From contig WEDG01004490.1 in NCBI GenBank assembly GCA_017591395.1, forward strand, positions 27,256 through 91,255: a stretch of 64,000 bases of DNA, written 5' to 3'. The translations under genes and the position numbers were made by a program. Under the pieces are notes generated by a model. That model made no database searches, had not been told where the DNA came from, and saw only the letters and a program-made list of their open reading frames with translations. Positions 30,160 through 40,790 of this stretch are shown one piece after another. The stretch's first letter is position 1, and the number at the start of each line of letters is the position of its first letter. This DNA is from Schistocephalus solidus (lineage: Eukaryota > Platyhelminthes > Cestoda > Diphyllobothriidea > Diphyllobothriidae).

Positions 30160-31367
30160 AGAGAACTTAACAGGCAGCTAAAGAAGAAGAATAAAAAATG
30201 GAAGGTATTCAGGCAAACAGGGTCAGCAGAGCATCTCAAAGAATTTCGTCATCAAAGAAACGCTGTGAAAAAAATGATTCGTCAGGCAAGGAAGAACTTT
30301 GAATCAAGAATTATTCAACAGGCTGGATATAAACCAAAACTTTTATTTCATTATATCAATAGCCGACTAAAAAACAAGGACCCAGTAGCAGTACTCATGG
30401 ATGGGAATGGTGTTGAAGTCGTTGAAAATTGAAGTTGTTAGACAAAGCCGAGTACTTAGGTCGGTTTTTTGCCTCGGTTTTCACTAGAGAACCGGAACTT
30501 CCGCTTGACCACGTCAACAGTGCTGTTATAGACGCCCGTCCAGTGCTTGAATATATAATCTTCCAGGAACCTCTCGTGGAACTAGAACTGCGAAATCTGA
30601 AAGAAGCGAAGTCATCTGGTCCGGACGATATACCGGCCAAGTTCTTGGAAGAACTGGCCAGCGAACTGTCTAAACCACTAGCGCATATATTTAATTCGTC
30701 ATTTGAATCAGGGAAACTGCCATCCGAATGGAAGGCAGCAAATATATACCCCATATACAAGAGTGGTGCTCGATCTAATGTCAACAATTATCGGCCCGTC
30801 AGCCTAACCTCCATTTGCTGTAAAATAATGGAATCAATAATCAAGAAGACAACCATGAAGTTCCTTGAGGAAAACCAATTACTCTCAGATCTTAAGCATG
30901 GCTTCAGACAGAATCGCTCCTGTCTTTCTAGTTTATTACTCTCCACAGAGCAGTGGACTCGTGCACTGGACGAAAATGGTAGGGTTGACGTCATATACAT
31001 TGATTTCAAGAAGGCGTTTGACAGTGTCCCACACAAACGTCTCATCTACAAATTATCTGGAATCGGCATAAAAGGAATGCTGCTGACATGGATCGCAGAC
31101 TTTCTTACAGATAGATTGCAAGCTGTGTGCGTCGATACCTCGAAGTCAACACCTACTCCGGTTCTAAGTGGTGTCCCCCAAGGCTCGGTATTAGGGCCGT
31201 TACTCTTCTTAGTGTACATCAACGACTGTGTCGACGACCTGGATTGCAGCGCCATCATGTTGCAGATGATGTTTAATTGTGGAGGGTCATCAGATCTAGT
31301 TTCGATAGGCACGCACTTCAAGAGGATCTCAACCGTCTTAGCAGCTGGTCTGCTCGTTGGCTCTTAA
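30160..31367 (+). pseudogene. LB linker and reverse transcriptase
   Basis: The linker carries NKKWKVFRQTGS; a frame change near 30425 leads to a 312-codon frame: KSSGPDDIPAKFLEEL (30607-30655), YPIYKSGARSNVNNYRPVSL, LKHGFRQNRSCLSSLL, motif A VDVIYIDFKKAFDSVPHKRL (30985-31045), SGVPQGSVLGPLLFLVYIND (31170-31230). One base is missing just before the catalytic box near 31262; in the next frame the sequence reads MFADDV followed at once by a stop and LWRVI. So both active-site boxes exist in sequence but not in one protein. This matches CR1-type RT in motif order and length. Confidence 0.9.
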
Positions 31368-32053
31368 ATTTTAACGTTGGGAAGTGTGTGGTCCTAAGAC
31401 TGCGTACCAGAAGGTCCAGTGAGGAGGATGATTCCTACCAATACATTCTAAATGGGCAGCCCCTTTCAATTGTTGAGGAACAGAAGGACCTCGATGTTCT
31501 AATACACTCGTCACTTAAACCATCTTCACAGTGTTTAAAGGCAGCAAAACGCACTACACAGGTCTTATTTGTGCTCAGACGTGGGTTTGTGCAGATTGAT
31601 AAGGAACTCTTCCGAAAAACCTACGGGGTATTTGTTCGATCTCACTTGGAATATGCCATCCAGGCCTGGCGTCCGTGGTTTAAGAAGGATTATCTACAGC
31701 TGGAACGAGTGTAGGCGAGGGCTACGAAGATGGTCAAGAATCTTAGTAATCTGCCTTACGAAGCCAGACTGGTTGAACTTGATTTGTTTCCTCTAAATTA
31801 CAGGCAACTACGCGGTGACCTCATCCAAACCTACCGGATTGTCAGAGGCCGCAATTGTGCCCTAGAATTTGCTGACTTCTTCGAATCGGCTGGGACGGAA
31901 CATCTGCGGGGTCATCCCTTTAAACTGCAGAGGAAGTTTGTCCACACGGAAGTCCGTCGGAACGCCTTTCGCAGAGGGTCGTTGGAGCATGGAACGGACT
32001 CCCTGAAGAGGTGGTCCTTTCAGAAACTGTTGATGCATTTAAATTCAAACTAG
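31260..32053 (+). pseudogene. LB RT connection, thumb and C-terminal region
   Basis: After the broken FADD: LQEDLNRLSSWSARWLLNFN, YILNGQPLSIVEEQKDLDVL, SSLKPSSQCLKAAKRTTQVL, FVRSHLEYAIQAWRPWFKKD (31630-31690), then after a stop near 31713 [56 protein letters not shown] and RRNAF. It runs to a stop near 32053. Homologous segments at 4467-4795 (minus), 20887-21283 and 46130-46893 define the LB C-terminus. Confidence 0.85.
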
Positions 32054-32204
32054 ATACTCATTTTCTGAGAAACTATTGTCAATATAATGAAGATTGTGTA
32101 AACAGTGGCAGGTTGCGCCTGGCCCACACATATCGATGACCTTACATTTTCATTTGTCAGATATATCACTGTAAACAGTTATACTATTGACATTTTTGCA
32201 TATG

Positions 32205-32246
32205 AATAGGGAGCTCAAGGGCGAAAGCCTACTTCCCTCAACAAAG
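32205..32246 (+). repeat. LB 3'-terminal stem-loop with GNRA tetraloop
   Basis: AATAGGGAGCTCAAGGGC-GAAA-GCCTACTTCCCTC: the inner stem GGC/GCC is closed by GAAA, a GNRA tetraloop, and the outer AGGGA pairs with TCCCT. The other LB copies (1674-1714 minus, 21545-21585) replace the inner stem by AGGC/GCCT with different loops. Pairing is kept while loop sequence varies. Confidence 0.6.
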
Positions 32247-32273
32247 TGACTTAAAGTGACTTAAATAATCAAT

Positions 32274-34440
32274 AAACCAACCCGAGGGAACAACATACTT
32301 GACATTATTCTCACAAATGATATCTGGCCCCTACATACGCATTACGACAGCATAACCTTTGAAAGTGAGCATAAGGCAATAATAACAATGCTCCCTCTAA
32401 ACATAAAAGAAACATCAAATTCTAATTACATTTACATTAATCCAAAAAAACTTGACATTGACTATATGAACAGCTATGTAAGGTCACTAGACAGGAGTTC
32501 ATATCTTCTAACGACATCCGCGACGGAAGCTGTAAACCTTTTATACCCTACCCTTTTGATAATTCGAGATACCTTAATAGATGAGAGATTACCGTATAAG
32601 TCACAAATTCCTAACTTCCTTTCCAAGAGACTAAAAAAACTAAAAAAACAACTTCATGATCCCTCAGTTAGTTATTAATCCACACTCAGACAAATAAGAG
32701 AAATTCATGGAAGTAAACAAAAACATAGCAGCGGAACACCGGGCCAAAGAGTCCTCCAAAAAAACAGCCCAGATCTTTCGGAAACAAATGCAAGCATGTT
32801 GAAAACAAGGTCCCCAATTCATGATTGATGACGCAGGACAAGTAATAACGGACGATAAACAAATAGCAAATTTATTCGATAAGTTCTTCTCAGCCAACTT
32901 TTCAGTTGAGGAGGAGCCGATACCCCAACCAACATACATGACAGCATTTACCCTCAATGAGATCTGTTTTAGCGAAGAAACCGTCAAAAAAGCTATCAGA
33001 CAACTGTCTCATTCCACCTCTTATGAAACAGATAAAATCCCACCTTGCATACTGAAGCATATGGTATATGCTCCAATAATGGTGTCTAGTTTATTTTCCT
33101 TACTCCAATCGAATGGTATACATCCAGAAATCTGGAAATACTCCAGAATAACACCATTCTTTATAAACCGGAACCGATCTGATACACAAAGCTATCGTGT
33201 TGTTTACCGAATAGCGGTAATAGCAAAAATCCTCGAAAAAATAATTTCGAACCAAATGCTCAATTATCTAACAAACGCCAACCTCAAACCTTCCTCTCAA
33301 CACGCTTTCTTTCCTAAAAAGTCATGTCAGTCCTGCCATCTCACCTTCCTTGAATTCGTTTCAAGTAACAGAGATGACGGAAACACGGTAGCAACGATAT
33401 ACTTTGACCTAAAATAAGCGTTCGATAAAGTCCCCCATCAAAGGCTTCGAGTGAAGCTAATAAGTCATGGGATTGGGTCGCCTCTTCTCGACTTTCTAAA
33501 ATCTTACCTTCAAAACCGATATCAGATAGTACAAATTCGAAACGTGGTCTCAGAACCATCTCCTATTAGCAGTGGAGTACTTCAGGGGACTATCCTAGGA
33601 CCCCTCCTATTTCTTATATACATTCACGACTTATCCTCTATATCAACGTCAGCTAAAACATTTTTATATGCAGACGACTTAAAACTTGCATACGCATATA
33701 TCAAGCATACAGTAGCCAGTATGCATAGAACGATTGAAAATGATCTTAAAAAACTAAGCGAATGGAGTACTCTATGGCAAATGCCGTTCTCTCCAAGTAA
33801 ATGTCATCTCCTGATTTTTTGTCCACAAAAACTTCCACCCATAATTTTCAGTAAGCAGGAAATAACCGAGACAACATCAATAAAAGACTTAGGTTTTAGC
33901 TATACAAATTCTCTTAAACAAATATCACCAAACGTTACTAGACTATGCGGATTCATTTGTAAAAATTTCTCCTCACCTGCCCTAAAGACACGACTATATA
34001 AAATGTACGTTTTACCTCTCCTGGATTACTGCTCAATTTCTTCGGCATAATGCCCTCAAATGACCAAAAGAAAATTTAAGCCATTCAAAGATGCTTTACC
34101 AGATCCTCATCCAAATATGATGGCATTCAAGGCTCATACATGAAACTCTACAATAAATATGGTCTTCAACCCGTCTGGATCAGAAGACTCAAAAATGGTC
34201 TCACTTTTCTATTCAAAATCACACACGACCAAGATATTCTCAGAATGAATATACTAACAAATCAAAACGGCCCCCGAGACACTAGAAATTATGAAAATAT
34301 TGTAAAATTCCTAAACTCAAAAAGGCCCAACGATCCAACTTCTATTCCATAAGATACGCGGCAATATGGAATGTACTACCAAGTTCTATTAGAAATAGTC
34401 CAACCCTACTAGAATTTAAAATAAAAATCAAACAGCATCT
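32274..34440 (+). pseudogene. LF endonuclease end, linker, RT and C-terminal region
   Basis: EN ends with PTRGNNILDIILTND (32277-32321). The linker follows with YIYINPKKLDIDYMNSYVRS. After frame changes near 32690-32820 RT gives NLFDKFFSANFSVEE, SSQHAFFPKKSCQSC (33292-33335), motif A ATIYFDLK, a stop, then AFDKVPHQRL (33390-33450), SSGVLQGTILGPLLFLIYIH, catalytic KTFLYADDLKLAYAY (33657-33700), WQMPFSPSKCHLLIF, and the thumb LYKMYVLPLLDYCS (33995-34035). LQPVWIRRLKNGLTFLFKIT follows at 34160-34220. YADD is intact. The stop in motif A and at least three frameshifts make it non-functional. Confidence 0.87.
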
Positions 34441-34499
34441 GTTAAATAATACCACACATCTATTTTTGAATAAGATAGGACATTTTTCAACTCAGTTCT

Positions 34500-34772
34500 T
34501 CAACATAGAATTCGGGCCGAAAGGGCTCTGATAACGCCAACTTCGGGAATCACGCGTTTTACAATGTGGCAGTGACTATCGGTGAAAGCTACTTCAATTC
34601 TGAGTTCTCCCGATGAGCTGCCGTATGTGCATCTATAAGTCAAGCAAATCCAAACGTACTTTTCGGCGATAGCCCTTTCAGGCCAGAAGCTGCCACGAGT
34701 AGCTATTTGACGTCCTTTTATGAACATCTTACGACGACCTGCAATGCACATACAGATCAAGAATGTAATCAT
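34500..34772 (-). CDS. Unassigned open frame
   Basis: Ninety codons on the minus strand with no family I recognise. It includes a basic start region (AGRRKMFIKGRQIATRG), then WPERAIAEKYVWICLTYRC and IEVAFTDSHCHIVKRVIPE. It has several Cys and His residues but no clear zinc-binding spacing. It lies between the LF 3' end and the promoter-like region at 35096. It may be an exon, a transposon remnant or chance. Confidence 0.25.
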   Translation of the reverse strand: MITFLICMCIAGRRKMFIKGRQIATRGSFWPERAIAEKYVWICLTYRCTYGSSSGELRIEVAFTDSHCHIVKRVIPEVGVIRALSARILC

Positions 34773-35095
34773 CTGGTTATGTGGTACACCGTCTGGTTAT
34801 GGGCAAGCTATAGCTGGTGGTTAGTGACCTACAAAACTCATAAATATCTATCCTCTGGCTATGCGCAAGGGCTCTCAATTTAATCATTTATATACCCATT
34901 ATCTAAAAAGCAGCTTTTTTTCCATTTTTAATACTTATTAAAAAATTTATGATAATTTTACATTTTCACATGTTTTTGGATAGCATCTTTATTTTTATAT
35001 ATAATTTTATGCATTTAAAACACCCTAAAAGCATGCCGATATAGCACTGATATACGTAAATCTCAACATTCCGAGATAGGACATAGCCTCTGCTC

Positions 35096-35133
35096 ATTGG
35101 TTAATCTATAATAAGATTCCGTGCTGTGATTGG
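35096..35133 (+). promoter_or_regulatory. Two inverted CCAAT boxes upstream of the 35314 ORF
   Basis: ATTGGTT occurs at 35096-35102 and 35129-35135 (reverse complement of CCAAT), followed by a GC-rich patch (GGGCGCGGGAAGCGG, 35159-35173) and then the ATG at 35314. Paired CCAAT boxes plus a GC patch about 150-220 bases before a start codon fit a compact RNA polymerase II promoter. Motif occurrence only; no transcript evidence. Confidence 0.35.
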
Positions 35134-35313
35134 TTGGCATGATAGTGTGTCTAGAGTGGGCGCGGGAAGCGGCCATCGAACTTTTATTTCTTGTGGCTTG
35201 CGTACGCACGTGGTTGACCGTAACTCAGCCTTCCCTTCTATCGAACCCTATATCTAATTAACATTGCTTAACTGCTTACTATTTCAATTTATTTTGTTTA
35301 TTAACCATCTACA

Positions 35314-35670
35314 ATGTATAGGCAGCCCTGTAAAAGGACCATTAGAAGGCATGTTGACCGCGATGTCGCGGAAATATACCACGAAGTTAATGAGGAACTT
35401 AATAGATATAGATTAAAGCGCAGACGAGTTATACATGACGAGGAACGCACGTCAGCATCGCCTAGTGCTCAAACTTTGATCGACATGCCCGTTTATGTAG
35501 ATAAATCCACTGATGAGTCCACAGATGACAGCAAGGGGTATCCCTCATCATCCGATGAGGAGGAAAGCAGCGCAGAGAGTGGTATCCCCTCGCATACGTC
35601 GATTCAGGATAGGGTAAGGGAATGGGCTATTGAATCAAACATTGTTCATTGCAATTTGCTTAAAAACTAA
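35314..35670 (+). CDS. Acidic/basic protein resembling the N-terminus of a DNA-transposon-associated protein
   Basis: An intact 118-codon frame from ATG: an Arg-rich N-terminus (KRTIRRHVDRDVAEIYHEV, YRLKRRRV), an acidic Ser-rich middle (STDESTDDSKG, SSDEEESSAES), and a C-terminal DRVREWAIESNIVHCNLLKN. The last part resembles the start of a short domain (WAxxxNIxHxxLxxLL) that I recall from invertebrate DNA-transposon-associated proteins; this is from memory and unconfirmed. The expected continuation is missing after the stop, so it may be a truncated copy or a first exon. Unlike its neighbours it has no frameshift. It has a plausible promoter at 35096. Confidence 0.45.
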   Translation: MYRQPCKRTIRRHVDRDVAEIYHEVNEELNRYRLKRRRVIHDEERTSASPSAQTLIDMPVYVDKSTDESTDDSKGYPSSSDEEESSAESGIPSHTSIQDRVREWAIESNIVHCNLLKN

Positions 35671-35673
35671 CCT

Positions 35674-36967
35674 ACAAAACTTATTATATTTTTATCTCAG
35701 TCTATTAGCAGTATATTTATTCCGGTTTTAACATCATTAATGCTCTACTTAATTCGAATGCATAACGAGCCGCACGCCTAGGTTTTGATATAGCTTTATG
35801 AAACGAATGGTTCGAGCTGTTTCATACAGCTAGATCAAACATAATTCAACACTATGTTATATAATACAAATATGAAGACTGTAGGACTGCATTGAAAGTT
35901 TCTTACCGTTGAACTCTTCCTGCTCCTAATCTTTTTCACCTTTTTAGCAATCAGTCAACTAAGTCTAATTAGTCGGCAGACCCCACACCGGAATCGACTG
36001 CGCTCGCATCTGATTGGAAGTACTTATCCCTTCGAATCGACCGCAGACGTTTCTACCTATGTCAAATGAATACTCTCTAACGTCATTAACAGACTAGTCT
36101 TGACTCTTACCATTCTTACCTGATACATTCATCCCCATTCTGTAAAACTGTTTTAACTTTAAATTTAGCTATTTCTGAACTTTGGAAAACAGGTTTTTTA
36201 CTTAAAACAAACTCTTAATTTCAAACACTGCTTTTTAAGCAAACAAACAAACCAAATCAAAAGTGGTAAATGAAAAGAGGAGTTTGTTTAAGGTTTTATC
36301 CCGTGTTCTAAGGATTTGACGGCGCCCAAGCAGTGCAAAATCAATAAACCTATTTATAAGTATCAGGCCCTCTTAAGCACTAGCCTTGCCTGCTTTTTGA
36401 CAAGCATCTGAGCAAAAAGGGAAAAATATCAGACACTAAAGCGGAAATTAAAACGCCCTCATACGGACCTTTTAGATTCTATTCTTCTGAGGGATTAGTT
36501 GTCCTCAGGTTGCGATTTAACTATTATTTCCCAAGTTTCTTCTGAGTAACCTCCCTGTTTTACACTTAAGTACAAAAGCCCGTTCGAAATGATGATATGT
36601 GGACGGTGATGCGGAGGTTGCACCATAACTCGACTGGACATCAAAGCTTCAGCTGACCATACTGATACTTAATTATAAATCATCAAAAAGTTTTTGTTTT
36701 TATTTGAATTTGAAAATGCCTGAAGTCTAAATTCAACCCTTTTCAAAGGGCAAATGAATAGGCAAATTATAGCCCTCTCGTCTCCTATTATGCCTAAACC
36801 AATACTGTTTGCATCCCCAATGAACCAGGCAATTAAGTTGTTATCAGACTTTTAGCAATCATTGTCTATGGAGAAGGAGAGAAATAAGTTGTTGAGCAGA
36901 TCTGACAGGTCTATAGTTTCTTCAATGCTAAAACATTTTACTAATCAGATCTTCTATTGCTTAACTT
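35674..36967. other. stretch without a recognisable gene
   Basis: AT-rich sequence with no coding region or repeat I can identify. It ends at the tail of the antisense LA element at 36968. Confidence 0.4.
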
Positions 36968-37011
36968 CTATTTATTTATTTTTATTTATTTAGTGCCAGT
37001 TTACAGGCAAG

Positions 37012-37013
<2 letters not shown>

Positions 37014-37050
<37 letters not shown>
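37014..37050. repeat. (TA)n microsatellite inside LA 3' UTR
   Basis: About 18 TA units lie between the U-loop hairpin and the terminal stem-loop of this LA copy. The other LA copy has only TATATAT at the same place (4413-4420), so the microsatellite expanded within the element after or during insertion. Confidence 0.85.
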
Positions 37051-37053
<3 letters not shown>

Positions 37054-37060
37054 GAGGGTC

Positions 37061-37125
37061 AAGCTGACAGTGAAAAAAACTCCTGATTGTTGTTTCAGGT
37101 GTTTTCAGGAGAAAGACTGCAGCTT
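37061..37125 (-). other. ENE-like U-loop hairpin in LA 3' UTR (second copy)
   Basis: As minus-strand RNA: lower stem AAGCUG/CAGCUU-type pairing plus CAGU/ACUG as at 4336, internal loop CUUU (37112-37115) against U7 (37073-37079), upper stem CUCCUGA with UCAGGAG (37105-37111 and 37080-37086). One U has changed to C in the first run; the stems are unchanged. Confidence 0.68.
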
Positions 37126-37844
37126 ATTGATTAATTTAAGTTCTGGACAGTGACGCGTTAACACAGGTGCCCGATGAAGAACCTCTCCATTTAGTGTTAC
37201 GGATCCGGTATTCTGCACCAGCAGGTATGTCGGCGAGCGGCTGTTCGCTGTCGACTAAGAAATAAGCCGATTGAGGTCTGCAGAGCCAGTAATATTGCCC
37301 TCAGCATGAAGACCAGCACAGGATTCAGAGTCCGTGAGCGCCATCAGAACCGAAGAGAGCGTCAACAGAGTCAGCACCCAAACGTTTTGGAAGGTGTCCT
37401 GAATGTAGAAAACTAGTGACAGTTCGCGTAAACAAGGGATTGCTTTGCTGAATTTTGATACTTCTAGGTAGCTTATTCCAGATTGCTATAGTGTTTACCG
37501 AAAAAAACTGTCAGTATCTAACTGTGCGTGCCAAAGGAAGAAATAAAAATACATCTCGATGACTGGTGCGCCGAGAGTGGTCGAGGTGCCTCAGTGATGT
37601 AAGGGGGTTAAAGGTACGACTGTTTAGAAGTTTAAACAGTAAAAATAGTCCCTTCTGTAATCTGTGAAGCCAGAGCTTGTCAAGACTTGTAAGCTCACAG
37701 CGTTGGTGATAGGACAGGTTTCCGTGATCTGAATAGAAAACTCTTTGTAAAGAAGTGTTGGACTGATTCTATCTTCTTTCGTTCCCTAGCGTGCAGGAGA
37801 CTAAATAGAAACGAGCAGTATTCCAGACTAGGCCTGACATACAT

Positions 37845-39817
37845 TTAATAGAGGCTGATTCTAATTTTGACGGTTTTAAAATTTCTGAGAATAAACCCAG
37901 TAGTTTGGCGTGCTTTCGAGACAATCAGGGCGCAGTGCTCTGACAGATTAAGACTACTAGAGTATGATATGCCCAGATACTTTATAACTCCGGGCACGTT
38001 TAGATCGTGATCGTCTATGCTTAGGTGGGGCTGATGGTTGTCGCCACTAACCATAACGGAGGACTTTTGCCAAGAAAGTGAGAGGCGCCATGTGTGACAC
38101 CACTGAGCGAAGACCTGAAGATCCGTTTTCAAGAGCTCAAGCACGATGTTGCGATCAACCGGTTTATATCGATAGGCAACTTTTAAATCGTCAGCGTACA
38201 TAAAGGGCCTACCATACTGAAAAAAATCAGGAACATCGTTGACAAAGAGGCAAAATATAAGCGGGCCGAGCACGCTGCCCTGAATAACTCCGCTCCTCAC
38301 ATGCGTGGGGTTGGAGATATCATCAGACATTTTAACCCGTTGTGCGCGAGCATTCAAATAGGAAAATATTAAGTTCAGAAACTTGTTACCTATGCTGAAG
38401 GAGGCAAGTTTAAGCAGTAGGAGATCATGGTCAACACGATCAAAAGCCTTAGTGAAATCGAAGTAAACGGTGTAAATTGCAAAACCACTGTCTCTAGATT
38501 GTAGCACATGATCAAAGAAAGGGAGTTGGCAAGTTTCACAAGACCTTTTTTCGAGAAAACCATGCTGAGCCGCATTAAGTAGGTTATTCTCTGTTACGTG
38601 ACACATCATCTTGTCTTTGATCAAGGTCTCGAAGATCTTCGAGACTGCTGGTAGTGTATTTATTGGTCTAAAGTCGTCAAATGACGTAGGTCGGCCGTGT
38701 TTCGGAATAGGCAGTATGTGCGATTCCTTGCATAAAATAGGGAAAGTTTACTTTTAAGAGCAAGATTAAATATCTTATACAGAAAGGACGGAAATATGTC
38801 GTTTGCATCCGCCTTTAAAACGCTGACCGGGACGCCATCTGGTCCTGGACTGTAAGATTGACGAAAACGCCGAATGGCTACGGTCACGTCCCAGAGGGTA
38901 AAAGTTATAGTTTCGATGAAGTTACCGGTCAAAACCCGGATGTTAGGAAAGGAGGCGACAGTATGTTGACTAAACGTTATAGACAAGAAAGCATTGAAGC
39001 TATCAGCAGTCAACTTAGCGTCAGTTATTGGGTTTCCTAAGGCATCTTGAAGTACGAGGGGCTGCGTTTTTCTCTGCGTTTTTACTGTGCGCGAAAAAAG
39101 CTTCACAACATTTAATGAAGGGTTTTCGGCAAAGGTAACCTCGTCAGCTTGTCGTTTTTCGTCAGACAGCCTCCTAGCATCTTCAAAGATTTTCTGGATC
39201 AAGGGCAGGACGGAGGTGTCGTTTTGTAAATGAAAACGACGGAAGAGTCTACGCAGTCTACGGCGGAATGATAAAGGGAGGTAGACTTCATCCTTGACAT
39301 TAATTATTTTCTTACGGGGAACAAAACGAGAAATGAGTGGACCTAGAACTTTGTAAAAAGTATCAGTACAAACATTCACATCCGAACATACAAAGAAGTT
39401 ATTCCAGTCGTGGGAATTTAGGTGTGTTAGCAATTTCCTCATATTTGCTGACCTGAAATCACGGAAAAAGCTATATGTTTTGGAGAACGTTTCAGCAGCC
39501 TCTAGTTCTAGTGTAGAAAGAACTATAGTATGATCAGAATTCCCAAGTGGATCTAAAGGTGACAGTGACGATGGCTGACAACCTCTACAAAAAATAAGAT
39601 CAAGTATGTTTGATCCTCGGGTGGGAAAATCAACTACCTGGTCCCACATGCCTATATCTATGGCCTCAAGTAGGTCTTCGAACTTTGCAGGACCGGAAGT
39701 TAGAAACCAGTGAACTTCAGGAAGATTGAAGTCACCTGTAATCAAGCAGTACTTAAGATTTAAGTCAGCTGCAGCGAGAGACAAAGATCGTAATCCTCGC
39801 TGGCATTGGGTGGGCAA
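37845..39817 (-). pseudogene. LA EN end, linker and reverse transcriptase
   Basis: Frame 39817-38660 (385 codons): YCLITGDFNLPEVHW (GDFN box), NILDLIFCRG, GNSDHTIVL (Asp-His), linker SFFRDFRSANMRKLL and LISRFVPRKKII, RT entry SYSPGPDGVPVSVLKAD. After a frameshift near 38730, frame 38624-37845 gives AAQHGFLEKRSCETCQLPFF, motif A YTVYFDFTKAFDRVDHDLLL, HVRSGVIQGSVLGPLIFCLF, catalytic RPFMYADDLKVAYRY, and KYLGISYSSSLNLSEHC. All RT boxes are intact within the second frame. It is the reference for LA. Confidence 0.9.
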
Positions 39818-40230
39818 TAGACACTACCAACGAGTAAAGAGTGGTTATCTTTTAGAACTACTCGGAGCCAACAGCCCTCCTCTATCGCGTTAAATTGGCA
39901 AAAGTCCAATGGAAAAAATGTAAGTGGTTGCCTAACAAAGATACAGCTTCCTCCGCCATGGCCCTAGTGTCGATCATTCCGAATGTAAGTGTAGCCTAGA
40001 ATAGAGAGTTCGGAGTCGGATACATAGGGTGTTGCCCATGTCTCTGTAACTATTACAATGTCCGGGCGATGGATGAAAACCAGAGTCTGGAGCAAAAGCA
40101 TCTTATTAAGCAGATATCTGGCATTGAGGACAATTAGTTTAAGCGGGCACGTTTTTGGTTTCTGAAACGGGACAGTTAGGCTGTCAGGGTGACTGCCTTT
40201 GGCCAGAGAAATGCTCTTTTCACTTGAACT
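39818..40230 (-). pseudogene. LA endonuclease N-terminal part
   Basis: Reading leftward with breaks: KLIVLNARYLLNKMLLLQ (N-terminal EN motif, about 40140-40085), VIVTETWATPYVSDSELS (catalytic Glu), GHGGGSCIFVRQPL, and LLVGSVYCPPNAS (about 39840-39800), which then runs into the frame at 39817. The order matches EN of the other CR1-like copies. Confidence 0.75.
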
Positions 40231-40232
40231 AG

Positions 40233-40790
40233 CTATCCATCCCTTATTTTGAGATTCGCCTCGCCATTGGTCTTTCGTGTTTTCAGTTCTTTTATAAGCT
40301 GTCGCATTTTCATTCGCTCTTTCAACCCATATTCCGGTTTAAAAAAAAACACTTCAGAATGCGGACCCAGCAGGGTTGATTTTCTTCGTAGCAGGAGCTG
40401 TGCCTGCGCTTCGTTTTCCAAGATGATTTTAAGAGGTCTTGGTCGAGGAATTGAATCGGGTGTAAACAGAGCCTTCCCTATTCTATATGCCTTGAGAATA
40501 TGAATGGACTCGCCGTCCGTCAGCAGCGTTTTTGCATACAATTAAAGGAGTTCCAAGTCATGTTTAACTCGCTGCTTTAGAATAATTGAAGCTGACTCCG
40601 GGACACCTTTATGACTACATTCTGTTTTCGACTCAATCTAGGGCCCGTTTGTAACTCAGATCTTTCAGCTGAGTGAGTACTGGTAACCAGCTCACTTTGC
40701 CTGATAGGTCCAGATGAGCCGGATGTTGGGCAGGCTGGAGCCGAGTCTCTGCACGACTTGTTCTTCTTAGACCTTTTCTTCTTTTATATT
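40233..40790 (-). pseudogene. LA ORF1 RRM-like module
   Basis: Upstream basic stretch KKRSKKNKSCRDSAPACP (about 40785-40735), then LSRKQNVVIKVS (about 40630), and the 40541-40233 frame: SIHILKAYRIGKALF, IPRPRPLKIILENEAQAQ, EVFFFKPEYGLKERMKMRQL and NGEANLKIRDG. It aligns motif for motif with LB ORF1 (VTVHKAF, SPRPLKIILEND, HVFFQPDYEPKERYKMR) but is clearly diverged, showing LA and LB are distinct families with a shared plan. Confidence 0.75.

Larger units (their letters stand above)
27256..32273 (+). mobile_element. LB-family LINE, full length, nested in LF
   Basis: About 5.0 kb: 5' UTR (27256-27660), ORF1 region (27661-28990), EN (29250-30157), linker and RT (30160-31367), catalytic box to C-terminus (31260-32053), 3' UTR with the LB terminal stem-loop (32205-32246) and a short repetitive tail (GTGACTTAAA twice). 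Its 5' end agrees with that of the chimeric copy: GCGCGTC followed by [G/A]TTTGAA is at 27262 here and near 10185 on the minus strand there, supporting both as complete 5' ends. Frameshifts and stops make it inactive. Confidence 0.88.
26441..34490 (+). mobile_element. LF-family CR1-like LINE, split by a full-length LB copy
   Basis: The left part (26441-27255) holds a G-poor leader and the first two thirds of an EN; the right part (32274-34490) resumes with the last third of EN, then linker, RT and C-terminal region. The join restores one EN: it stops after NWTQITK and resumes at PTRGNNILDIILTND, the usual C-terminal order. LF proteins resemble LD (YFDL..AFDKVPH, YADDLKLAYAY) but differ throughout, so it is treated as a sister family. 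A stop within motif A and frame changes make it inactive. Confidence 0.82.

Noticed and set aside
37014..37050. Centromeric or telomeric repeat
   Set aside because: It is a simple (TA)n block inside an LA 3' UTR.
38858..39040. Plus-strand 60-codon frame
   Set aside because: Shadow of the antisense LA reverse transcriptase.
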